64,000 nt of DNA from positions 620,001-684,000 of the forward strand of contig NC_083562.1 of assembly GCF_019925205.1 (NCBI RefSeq), in the 5' to 3' direction. The notes under the pieces are model-generated. The model made no database searches, was not told where the DNA came from, and saw nothing but the letters and a program-made list of their open reading frames with translations. How positions within the stretch are numbered: position 1 is the first letter of the stretch; each line of letters starts with the position of its first letter. Source of the stretch: Metopolophium dirhodum (lineage: Eukaryota > Arthropoda > Insecta > Hemiptera > Aphididae). Both the position numbers and the translations under genes were made by a program. Below are positions 1-10,500 of the stretch, piece by piece.

Positions 1-3
1 CAT

Positions 4-152
4 GGTCCTGATCCACTCCGTGATTTTCGTCCTGGAGTCCCGAGACTCGGCCGACGGGATGACCGCAGGCCGAAAAGGGGAGAGAATCCGCGGACCGCAC
101 CGCAACGCAGCGCGGTCCTGATCCTCTCCGTGATTTTCGTCCTGGGGTCCCG
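4..152. repeat. 39-bp direct repeat, 110-bp period
   Basis: The segments 4-42 and 114-152 match at 37 of 39 bases (both begin GGTCCTGATCC and include CCGTGATTTTCGTCCTGG). The spacing of 110 bp suggests two units of a tandem array that may continue to the left of the window. Function unknown. Confidence 0.85.
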
Positions 153-417
153 TCGGCACAGTGTCTGCCGCGCCGATGGCCCCTCCGCCGTGGAGTCGCG
201 CACCGCCGAACCCTGAAACTTGGATCAGTTTCTGCGGGTCAGGCGATGCAGCGACGTCCGTGTTCCCATAGCTTACCTTAGCTCTATCGCTCACCCATCG
301 TGCTCTGAGATCTCCGCCGCCGCCGCCGTCACGAGTCGCCTTCGTGCAAGCTGCAGCTGTCGTCGAAGTACCGTCGGGGCGGTATCGTTGCCCACGCTGG
401 TCTAGCTAGCCGTCGTA

Positions 418-449
418 TGTCGTCGTCGTCGTCGTCGTCGTCGTCGTCC
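418..449. repeat. (CGT)n microsatellite
   Basis: About ten consecutive CGT/GTC triplets in the GC-rich flank. No reading frame using it looks like a gene. Confidence 0.9.
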
Positions 450-702
450 GTCCATCACTCCTCTCGCGACCTACGCTGCAGGGCCATCGCCGAGCAGCCA
501 CAGATGGTGTCGCGTGTCGGCAACCGCGAGCTCGCGACGCCATAGACCACGACCTCGTCTTTCCGCGGGTGGCCGGAAAACGTACAGGGTGACTTACCGC
601 CGTACACCGTAAAGTGCTCTGTCACGTATCAAATCCCCCATGTCGCCGCCGTCTTGTCTGGTGTTCTTCGGTCCGAGGAGGAGGGAGGGGTGGACTGCGG
701 CT

Positions 703-1326
703 TCACTTTCCTCGGAAGCATCCGCACAGCATCAGGCGTGTGACCCGCCTCACACCCTTCCACGTGGTGGCCACTATTCGCCTTGCGCGTCCACGTGGAG
801 GTGTGGGGTCTGCTGGTTTTGGTGCTTCCAATTCAGTTATCCTGACCAGTCCATTTCCATCCCTCTCTTTGCCCTCAGCCGGTGTCTCTATCATCTGTTC
901 CGGAACTGTAACTGCCTCTGCGTCTCCGCTGGCCATAGCCTCCGTTGAGTCTTCGTCGCAGACAGCTTCAACAATCTCACCCAAAAGGGTGTTCACGACG
1001 TCATCTGGGTCTTCTTTGTCATTGATATCCTCTGGAACTTCTTTTTCGTCCATAGGCTTTTGATTGTTCTCGTTTTCAATATTCTCTTGATTTTTGTTGT
1101 AATCCAAATGCTGCCCTTCGTCGACTTTGACGCAGACAGCTTCGACTATCTCACCCAAAAGGGTGTTCATGACGTCATCTAAGGCTGGGTCTTTCATATC
1201 GTTGATGTCCTCTGGGACTTGCTCCTCATCGATTTGCTCTTGATTTTCGTCGACGAAAAATTCGTCAATAAGCCTGTTAATCATCTCCCTCAGGATTGCG
1301 TCTATATCGATCTCCGTCGTGGCCAT
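703..1326 (-). CDS. Small acidic protein with an internal duplication and basic Cys tail
   Basis: An intronless 207-residue open frame; the start ATG lies in a good Kozak context (AACATGGCC). I do not recognise the family. Residues about 34-66 and 94-124 are two copies of one segment sharing VPEDIND and VNTLLGEIVEAV-type cores, and residues 8-24 (ILREMINRLIDEFF) look like a third, degenerate copy. At DNA level the two copies (about 960-1040 and 1134-1220) are still strikingly similar, so the duplication may be recent or under constraint. The first two thirds are Asp/Glu-rich; the last 30 residues switch to Arg/Lys-rich sequence ending in RLMLCGCFRGK, where paired cysteines beside a basic stretch could suit membrane attachment by lipidation (inference). 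No signal peptide or transmembrane helix is visible. It could be a lineage-specific gene; no polyadenylation signal was found downstream. Confidence 0.6.
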   Translation of the reverse strand: MATTEIDIDAILREMINRLIDEFFVDENQEQIDEEQVPEDINDMKDPALDDVMNTLLGEIVEAVCVKVDEGQHLDYNKNQENIENENNQKPMDEKEVPEDINDKEDPDDVVNTLLGEIVEAVCDEDSTEAMASGDAEAVTVPEQMIETPAEGKERDGNGLVRITELEAPKPADPTPPRGRARRIVATTWKGVRRVTRLMLCGCFRGK

Positions 1327-2443
1327 GTTATTTTATTTACAGTGTTTTTTTCCGGTATAGTATGGAACAAGTATATTATAATACTGTTGGAGACAAAATT
1401 GTAAGTGAGTTATAAAAAACAATTTCGGTCTAAGCAGTCACCGAAAAATACAAACATTGCCCAGACGACGGTTACGACGTCGTTTATTGCTAGCCAGCGT
1501 GAGTACGACCGCGTCGTTTATTTAACGGCTTATTTTCCCAAACATCATTATTATCGATACGTACTTATGCCTACGGGTAGGTACCTATAATATAATATTA
1601 TTTTAACGAGGATTCGTCTTTCGAATTTTATTTGTGCTCGTCTTATACTTTTAGGTGAAGTCTTTTACATTCACTGGGCGGAACGATGAATGTATCAATT
1701 GTTTTACAACGACGTGTGTTTTTTTGCAGAGTACGTGCGTACACGTTTTATAATAGTTCGGTCTTCGAGTTTTTGGCCGATTTCTAATAGCATTTGCATT
1801 TAATTGGTACTTTTAAAAGGTGTCAATATATTCTTTGTTATCATTGCTGGTTTTTTCGAACCTATCGATTATCTGCAGTTAGAGAACTTGGATAGTTATT
1901 AATAATTTCGTGTGGTATTTATTATTTTTCATGTTTAAATATCTTAATTTATAAATCTAAGAAATGGATCCTAGGTTTGCCGATATTATTTTTCTTCATA
2001 TCATTATGTCCTTTTGTGCGGTGATCAACAATGTGTATACTAATTAGTCCTTTAAGTATTGTTACGCGAACACCCAAAACAATACACCAATAATACCATA
2101 ATAATTACGCATATAATAATAATATATTATTTATTTAGCAAACAAATAATTACATTCAACGATACAATATATTACTATAGTAAAATAAATTGTAGTGATA
2201 ACAACTCTCCTTTAAGCTATAGCTATAGTGTGTGTTGGTGGGTATAATATAAGTCTGAGTGAAGTACACTATATAGTTTTACGCTAAGCGATATTTACAA
2301 AAATAAAAATGTTTATCAATCGAAAATATTGTTAAGCCTAATGTTATTATGTATAATAATTAATTTCTTTCTTTCATATTTATATTTTAACATAATTTAA
2401 CATCAATAAAATATATTAGTTTTTATCTTTAAATATAAAAATA
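1327..2443. other. AT-rich intergenic stretch
   Basis: Presumed 5' flank of the minus-strand gene at 703-1326, then AT-rich DNA. No exon, RNA gene or clear transposon recognised. Confidence 0.4.
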
Positions 2444-2545
2444 CAAAGTTCTTCGTAAATATACCTTTTTTTCTGATAATATTTTCTATACATCTTCAAA
2501 CTTATAATCTCAAAGTTCTTCGTAAAAATACCTTTTTTTCTGATA
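2444..2545. repeat. 35-bp direct repeat, 67-bp period
   Basis: Segments 2444-2478 and 2511-2545 (CAAAGTTCTTCGTAAA...CTGATA) match at 34 of 35 bases. A short local tandem duplication. Confidence 0.85.
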
Positions 2546-2556
2546 TATATTATAAC

Positions 2557-2646
2557 AAAGCAGAGACCTGGGGGACCACCCATCCAATTTTTTCATTGGC
2601 CGTCTCTTACGCTAGTACAAAAAATCGCCAAACGGGTCTCTGCTTT
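2557..2646. repeat. 90-bp inverted-repeat mini-element
   Basis: The ends are inverted copies of AAAGCAGAGACCYG (13 of 14). The interior contains GACCACCCATCC, close to GGTCACCCATCC of the 5S rRNA gene 240 bp away. A related GCAGAGA/TCTCTGC hairpin is at 46816-46839. It could be a very small MITE or a structured RNA remnant. Confidence 0.4.
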
Positions 2647-2877
2647 ATAGTTTTAGAAGATTAGAAGATTGGATATCATATAATATATAGATACAATTTA
2701 AATTGCAAAGAACCTAAAATTTAAAATTATAATTATATTATACTTAATAATACAATTGTAGATTTGTATATTATTTTACTTGTTCAGGTCTATCAAACTA
2801 ATTTTTATAAATACAAGAACTATGACGTACCTAAAAGTTATTAAAAAGCAAGTATGAATGTTTCACAAAAATACTTC

Positions 2878-2884
2878 AAAAAAA
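2878..2884 (-). terminator. Pol III terminator of the 5S gene
   Basis: Seven A on the plus strand give a T7 run directly after the 3' end of the 5S gene, the standard Pol III stop signal. It supports the gene being transcribable. Confidence 0.8.
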
Positions 2885-3002
2885 GCCAACGGCACGTAGT
2901 GTTCCCAAGCGGTCACCCATCCAAGTACTAACTACGCCCGACGTTGCTTAACTTCAGTGATCGGACGAGAACTGGTGTATTCAACGTGGTATGGTCGTTG
3001 GC
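2885..3002 (-). rRNA. 5S ribosomal RNA
   Basis: The minus strand reads as a complete 118-nt arthropod-type 5S rRNA: it begins GCCAACGACCATACCACG and ends GTGCCGTTGGC, and the two ends pair as the closing helix. The internal Pol III control region is present: GAAGTTAAGCAACGTCGGGC (box A region) and GGATGGGTGACCGCTTGGGA (box C region). A T-run follows immediately. No damage is visible against the arthropod 5S pattern I know. The product joins the large ribosomal subunit. Only one copy lies in the window, so this is a dispersed copy or the edge of a cluster outside the typical head-to-tail array. Confidence 0.95.
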
Positions 3003-3639
3003 GATAGTCGTTTAGTATTTTATTTTATTTGAATGTAAAATGTATCAACATGATTCATTTTATTCACAAACAAAATTAATTTGGCATTTGGTATCAAAAT
3101 ATATGTTTTAATGTGAAGTGTGAACTTTAAATGAGTACAGTCGTACAGACTTGAGTAAAATACTTTTTCAAAGTATTTCAAATACATATTCCAGATACTT
3201 AAAAAAAGTATTCAGAATATGTAATCGAGTTGAATATTTTAATTATCATGAAGTGAACCTAAGCAAATAGGCTTAGCCAATCGTATTTTGCTAATTCCGT
3301 ATGCATAGGTAACAAAACTGTTATTCTAAGAAATTCAAAATAATAATTAACTCTAACTTGTGTGATTTTCATTAAATTTTAATTTTTTTTTTGAACTATT
3401 TTAAAAAATACGATCAACAAAATGGCTATCTTGGAAATTTAAAAAACTTATTTGCCAAAAAAAAATCGAATAATATGCTATTATATCAGAATTTCTACAT
3501 TTATTACAATAAAAAAAACTTCATTTAAATATATTGATTTTCCACGGAGATCCTATAAGGGTGATACGGGACTTCTGGGACATACTATATTATGTGTATT
3601 TAACTGGGTTGTGTAAAATTTCTTGTTATTTCTTTTAAT
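3003..3639. other. AT-rich stretch upstream of the 5S gene
   Basis: AT-rich, with homopolymer runs. No gene or clear element recognised. Confidence 0.4.
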
Positions 3640-4250
3640 TTATTTTGTGTTTAGCACGTTTTTGAAAACTACCGGAAATGTTTAGTTTAAACCTCTCAAA
3701 TATAGTCTATTATCAGTCTGCTACCAGAAAATACTCCCAAAGTTATCAGAGTATTTTGTCAATAACTCAAGTTTGTGAATTTTTACCTAATTTTTTTTCT
3801 TTCCGATTATTGAAAGCTATTGTGAATTTTTAGTTTTGATCTCCCTAAAGTATAAAGTATTACCTAATAGTATGCTAATATAAGCACTCAGTGAAAATTG
3901 CATGTATCTACGGTCATTTGTTTTAGAGTTACACCAAAAACCAAAATCGAATTTTTCAAAAACCGATTTTAAGTAAAAATGTCCGTTTTTTCTAAATTTT
4001 TTTTTGTTTTTCCGGTGATTTTAAAAACTACTGTGAATTTTAACCTCCCCAATGCACCAACTTACTTTCCCATCGAACAAGATACTGAAGTTGAAAATCA
4101 AAGCACTATTTCAACTACCTACTTATCGAGTACACACTACACACACACTACATACACTACACTACATACACTACATACACACACTAAACATAATAAAAAT
4201 AAAACACACATTATTGTAAAATGAATATCGCTCCGCTCAGAATCTAAAAT
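3640..4250 (-). repeat. GATTCTGAGCG repeat, copy A (5'-end fragment)
   Basis: Read on the minus strand it starts with TTTTAGATTCTGAGCGGAGCG near 4250 and matches the first part of the copies at 14279 and 60799: the segment TTAGAGTTACACCAAAAACC at about 3926 recurs at about 61955. The part around 'aaaactac...gtgaattttta...gatctccc' recurs three times (about 3665, 3815 and 4025), suggesting internal tandem duplication. An ACTACATACAC microsatellite sits at about 4130-4190. The rest of the element is missing. Confidence 0.65.
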
Positions 4251-5299
4251 GATTGTCACTTTGTTCGTACAGTACAAGAATATTGTTAGTACCTATGCTA
4301 TTTAATTTTTTTTTTCAATTTTTTGCTTTTCTGGTCTCAGCCACAATAATCGATGCCGAGATGTGTGGCTGTCTTGACTGCCATGCACATACAGCCGGCA
4401 ACTAGTGCAACATTCTTGGATCTGACTGGAAGGTGATGAATTGGCAACAGTGTAACGGATTGCTGGGAACATCTGAACAGTGCTAAAAAAATTCTTAAAA
4501 GTTAAATGTATACCTACTATTGTCTATTAATATTAAAATTCAAATTTTTAATTACTCTGACATCCATTATCACGTTATCCATTTCTTTTAATAAAAATTA
4601 TTATTTTTAAATTACATTTTTTCCCCTTAATTAAGTATATTTTTTGGTCATTTTTCAAGTTTATTTTTTGGAGCTTTTAGAGCATTTTAGCATTTTTGTG
4701 TATTTTAAGTTATCAAAATCCTAACTCTATTCATCACTATTTGGGGCAGTAAAAATTATTCAATTTTCAATTTGAGGGTGAATTTTATTCTGATACCAAA
4801 TTGCATCTAGTTAGTACTTTCAAGGGGTCAAAAATAAAATATTTTTAGTACTATCGAAAATACATTCAAAATATTCTTGTATATGGGTTTAAAGTTCGAA
4901 TTGCTAAAATTTGTAAATCATTTTGTAGTTCAGAATTCATAAAATGTATAAATATCTAAGGTTTGAAATTTAATACAAGCTCTCATAAGTAATTCATACT
5001 TAAACAAAAGTTATTTAAATACAGATGTTTAAAAATATTAAAGGACAAAGGTAAGTACGCATAAAGCACGTTTTTTTTATACATTTTTTATTTCAAATTT
5101 GGAAAAAAAAGATATGTAAGCAGAGCAGAAGAATAAGGACTTAAGTTATTTCGCTGAATAATAACATAGATATAATAGATAGCCACTTAGCCACTAACAT
5201 CTGAGATCATTAGCCAAGATTATTTTTAGTAGGTATATTACTGTAGGGGAGGGTACGGTTGGTTAGAATATGTTATCTGTGGCATGGATTTGTCACCAA
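4251..5299. other. AT-rich intergenic stretch
   Basis: No gene or RNA recognised. Parts around 4740-5000 resemble degenerate interior of the GATTCTGAGCG repeat, but the match is too weak to delimit. Confidence 0.35.
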
Positions 5300-5304
5300 A
5301 AAAC

Positions 5305-5372
5305 GCAGGTGGTCACCCATCCGGGAAATAGTGACTTCGTGCTTACACTCAGAACACGTTTTGTGACTAAGG
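5305..5372 (-). other. Possible 5S-derived fragment
   Basis: GGTCACCCATCC (exact match to the 5S gene read on the same strand) is followed at similar spacing by GACTTCGTGCTTACACTCAG, loosely matching GACGTTGCTTAACTTCAG of 5S. This could be a decayed 5S pseudogene or the head of a 5S-derived SINE; chance similarity is not excluded. Confidence 0.25.
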
Positions 5373-5872
5373 ACACCCAGCACGCCACCACAGGTCACAT
5401 AGTTTAATTTATGCAGTATTATAAACATTTTAATACCTACATCAATCCACGTATAATAACAAGCAGGCATAAAATAAACATAATATAATATATGTTTAAA
5501 GAGCCTGCAGTTGATCTGTTTTTTGTTCAAAAACAAGTCTTACAGGAAAAACTTGCGCTTTGTAATGATCCGATATCGAGATTCTATTTTTGAAAGAGCA
5601 ACACATTTTACAGGGCGCATTGGACTTGGATTTTCAAAATTCTATTTCTAAAACATGTATTATTGTAATATTGTAATATGTAATATGTAATATTTATTTG
5701 TTCAGTCAATTTGATTTTTCAACAAAGAAAAACCATTCGGAAAGTAAGAACAAAATAATTTGTTAGCTCAGACAAAAAACTTAAATATTTAATCCGCAGC
5801 AGTATAACATGTGTTGCGTCCCAGAGATTACCATTCTCATGTACGTACAATAAGCATTCTAGGTAAGGGGCG

Positions 5873-6030
5873 GACTGGCTTAGGCGCAAATAAGGGGGAC
5901 TTTATGGGCTAAGCCCCCAAAAATATCCATAGCCTCCCAAACATTTCCTACATTTTGTTTTAAGCTTATTCAATATTATCTAACTAAGGCTTTAGCCCCC
6001 ACCCCTAACGCTATATGCGCCTATGCTAAG
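5873..6030. mobile_element. Degenerate MITE with GGCGCA ends
   Basis: The left end reads GGCTTAGGCGCAAATAAGGG and the right end, reversed, AGCATAGGCGCATATAGCG, both followed by a G- or C-run (AGGGGG / CCCCCACCCC). This inverted arrangement is typical of the small hAT-like elements elsewhere in the window. No clean target duplication was found. Confidence 0.4.
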
Positions 6031-7390
6031 AACTACAACAAATGTGATGATCAGTACAGCCCAAGTTCTATTTAATTATCAATTTTTAGATTATCATAAT
6101 ATACCTAAATATTTAACCAAGGTATTGAATTAAAGTTTTAAATAAAAACAAAAAATATTTTTTTTCAAATTGATTTTTTTCCATTCGTATAAAATGTAAC
6201 ATACTTGAAGAATAATATAATGAAAAACTAAATGATACAAAAATTATAGATTATATAATATGTGAAATTAATAATTAATCCTTACTAACAACCTGTAATC
6301 ATCTGCGAACTTATAATAATAACAATCACCAATGTTTTAATTTTAACACAATATTCTCAATAAATAAAATAAAATTGTATTTTTAATATATAAAAATTGA
6401 ATTACCATATACCTTCAGCTTACAGAGTTATTTAAATTTGTAATTATTGATTTATATCAAATTTAAAATTATTAGTTAATACAAACTTATTTTCATACTT
6501 AATAACCTAATTAAAAGGAAATAATCATTGGATATTGTGCAAGTTTTATAGTAACAAAATATTTAAGAGATACAATTGGACATTAAGCTATTTTTATATG
6601 TAGACATTTAATTCATTGTATATCAAAATTAAAATATTAATGAATTAAATGGTAATGATGATAATGCTTGCTTGCTTACTAATAATTATAAATTAAATTT
6701 ATTGTATGCATTTTATAAAAAAAGATTTAGCCAAACCAATAGAATATTTCTAATAAGCAAAACAGAACCACAATAAGTCAGTTGAGTACTATATTTCACC
6801 AAGATTTAAAATGTGAACTTTAAAATAAATTTGTAAATTTGTGTAATAATACAAGACAAAAGATTATACTATTGAATATTGAATGTATGTCTTAGATTAA
6901 ATTAGGAAGTTGGAAAATTGATATTAAATATTTGTCTTCTGTTTTTATAAATATTCCTTAAAATTAACTGTTGCCTTATTATCACATGTATCAACACACT
7001 GTTGTAAGGAATATGACAAATAGTAAAATTAGACTAATTTGTGGATAAGATTTTAAACAAATAGTTTTTGGGTTACATCAAAATGTAACTTAAGGATAAC
7101 ACTATGATATAAACTCGGTGTAGCCAGGTTTTATTGAATAAAAAAACAAGACCAATACAATAACAAATCCCTTACATACAATAAATGTTTGATTTAAATA
7201 TAGAAAACAGGCCCACTGACAAAGAACAAACATAAACATTGAGATGTACTATTTTAACAAATTCCTGTTATGTTGTTGTTATTAATACACATTTTTTTGT
7301 TCAATTAAAAATCAAATTTAGAAAATTAATCCCCACAAATATAATGTGAACAATATGATTGTTATAAAAAAAATGCTACCACTATTGATA
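6031..7390. other. AT-rich stretch downstream of CNBP
   Basis: Very AT-rich; no gene, RNA or transposon boundary recognised. The CNBP transcript probably ends just to the right of it. Confidence 0.4.
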
Positions 7391-7412
7391 GAAGAATATT
7401 AAACAAGAAGAT

Positions 7413-7418
7413 TTTATT
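7413..7418 (-). terminator. Probable polyadenylation signal of CNBP
   Basis: AATAAA on the minus strand, about 90 nt past the CNBP stop codon. It is the first such hexamer after the stop, implying a short 3' UTR ending near 7390-7400. Confidence 0.55.
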
Positions 7419-7509
7419 ATAATTTTTCTTGATATATGTTTATCCTTGTTTTTCCTGGCTTCGAATTTGAAAAATGTGATAATTAGATTTAAGTGTAGAA
7501 ACTCTGGAA

Positions 7510-10500
7510 CTAGTTACGCTTGCGGCATTCACGGCTCAAATGTCCCTGTTCACCACAGTTGTAACAGCTTTGTTTGTTACCCTCCGGGCAATCACGAGCC
7601 ATATGTCCAGAGCCATTGCAGTTACGACAAAGGGCCGAATAGTTTCCAGAACCACCATTTCTAAAACAAAATTATTATAAATCAATAAATATAATCTACT
7701 GCTACAAATACACAGAATAAAACATAAATAAAAAATGCTTATTAAGAATTCAATGTCAAATGTAATAATAATAAAGTAAGGCTGACGTTATTTTTGATGT
7801 ACTGGTATTACCGGTAAAAAATATAGTTATCTGCTAATTTAGAATACTGGTATACCGTGAATCAGTAATTACCGTTGTTACCGAAAATACCATGCCACAG
7901 TAATTATTGAAAATACTGTACACCTACATTTATTATTCATTATTTTTATATAATCGTAATGATATAATATAATAGTTAACAGTCATATCCTAAGTTGGAA
8001 ACTTGGAAATACTAATACATTTGCCAAGGTTATGGTATTTATGATAATTATACAGAGGTACAAATCGTACAATATTTGCAGTAATTATCGAGGTACAGTA
8101 TTTTCGATAGTTACCAAAAATACTGTACAACCGGGAACACCGTAGATACTGGTATCAAAATTTTAAAATACTTTTTGCAGGATTATTAGGCAATGTGATC
8201 TGTTGCTGAATATTGTTAAGGAGCACAAACATCACAAAAAATTATTTTCATTAAATTATTGTAGTTAGAACTATTAAAAACAATTAGGTCAAAATGTGAA
8301 AATATTATTGAAGGAAGTTATAGGGTATTTAAAATGGCTAGGTGACGTCTTTGGCCGCGCTCAATATAACTGTCTATCTTATACATGCAAAAGTTACTCA
8401 CTTCACATAAGATTTAGCAATCTAAAAATTGTATTATTGATGTTTGGTTTAGGTATAAATATGACTTTTGATCCTAAAGTGTCAGAATTTCAATAAAACA
8501 TTTAGTTTTTTGAAATATTAAAAACACTACTCTGCTCAGAATAAGAGTGCACGGGGTATCGGACAAGGTATGGTTCTATTTTGCGCATTCGTCTCCCACT
8601 CCACATACTTTTGCCATGACAATGCCGCCTTGCTGAATACGTGAGGGCGGTGCATTCTTATTCAGAATATAATAGAATGAAAATGGCTGGTTATGCCATA
8701 TTGTGTTGCTGTTACAGACGCATACGTAATAAAAATACAATTTTAAATATTTCAAAACAACTTAACACTTTAGACAAATTCTGGTCTTACTGACATCTTT
8801 AGTGCATAAAAAGACATCACATACGTACAACAGAAATTCAAAAATTTACAATAAAGGTAAGTTAATTATTCTGTGAAGCAAGCAGCTTTTACATGTATGA
8901 GATAGGCAGTTACAGCAAGCCTAACCCATTACGTCAGGTGTCTTAATTCAATTCTTAATTTAATTTAACTCATTGAATAATGTGAGTAGAAACGTTAAAC
9001 CTATACCATTTTATTTAAATTGAACATTCTTTCAAATTAAAAAAAAAAAACATAAATTGTATCATTGATTATAAATCCTATAAATCGCTCACTAGCCCGT
9101 ATTTACGCGACGCAAAATATTGATGAAAAATGGATGTGGTCGTTATGGAGCGCTGTCGTCGTAGTAAGAAACTAATAGACGACGACAGCGCTCCATAACG
9201 GCCACATCCATTTTTCATCAATATTTTGCGTCGCGTAAATACGGGCCAGTGAGAGATCTATAATATTTATAATCAATGATCTTATGTTTTGTTTTTCTTT
9301 AAGGAATGAGTTTACCTATAATAAATTATTTCAAAAACTTTAATTGATTTTCAGTTTATTATTTTTATTTAGTGATTTTGATAAACAAAATGATTACTCA
9401 ATAAATCATTATTCCAAAACTGGTAGTTTATGATAATTACCTGCTTTCCATGCAGTCTCTGGAGAAATGTCCAATCTTGTTACAGTTGTAACAAGTAGAA
9501 CTGCTACCACCACCGCCCATGCCGCCGCCGCCCATGCCACCACCTGATCCACGGTCTGCACGTTCATCTGGGCATTCACGAGCCAAATGTCCTGTTTTAC
9601 GACAGTTGTAACATGATGGTTCACTAGCAGATTGAGAACAGTCACGAGCTATATGACCAACGCCATCGCATCTAAAATTGTAATAATAAATTATTGTATA
9701 ATTAATTTAAATTTCAATAATTAAAAATACACAATATGTACATGTTTGACAAAAAAACTGGTTTTAATAAAAACAATCTTTAAGAATGATTCTTCTTTTT
9801 ATTTTTACTTTCTTGATTTTTAATCAAGTATGATAGTTGAAATGAAGTCTTAATTTTGAAAACTTCAAGAATTTGTGTTAAATAGGAAAATAATAAAAAT
9901 GTAACTTAGTAATGATGAGTAGGTGGATAATTTAGCTAGCTTTAATATAAAATATTAATGAGAGATATTTGATATCACACCCAAGCGGTATAACCGCTTG
10001 AATCATAAAAACGTTGGCGTGAACAGTCCCAAAATTTCTATTTTTTAACATTTCTCATTAACTAGCTAGAAAGTTGGTTGATAACTCATTAAACAGGGAT
10101 TATCAGTAGATACTAAATATGAAATTAAAATTTATCACAGAAAAAAAAAGTTATTTTTTGCTAGATTTTTATTGACAGTATAAACAATAAGTAAGCACAT
10201 GTTTAAAAATGCCTGTTTAACAATAATTGACTTATTAAGCAGACTAAAATAATTCAAACTGTATTTTAATACTTTTCATAACTTACTATAAAATGATTTG
10301 TTTCCAAACTAACGCTTATTTATGTTTGAACATACTTTTTTTACATTATGTTGTAAGTCATTAATTATTTTCTATATTTGAAATTTGAAATAATAAAAAT
10401 GTTATTGAGACTCAAAAATGTATCATAATACAAAATTGTTTAATATGGTCAATAAATATAATATCTAAAATGAATTTGAATTATAAACTTGGTTAGGTTA

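Larger units (their letters stand above)
1..702. other. GC-rich flank without a recognised gene
   Basis: This stretch is far richer in G+C and CpG than most of the window. It holds a 39-bp direct repeat and a CGT microsatellite (listed separately). Short open frames exist on the plus strand but they look like by-products of high GC; none shows a recognisable domain. It lies downstream of the minus-strand gene at 703-1326, so it may contain that gene's 3' UTR, although I see no AATAAA on the minus strand here. Confidence 0.5.
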
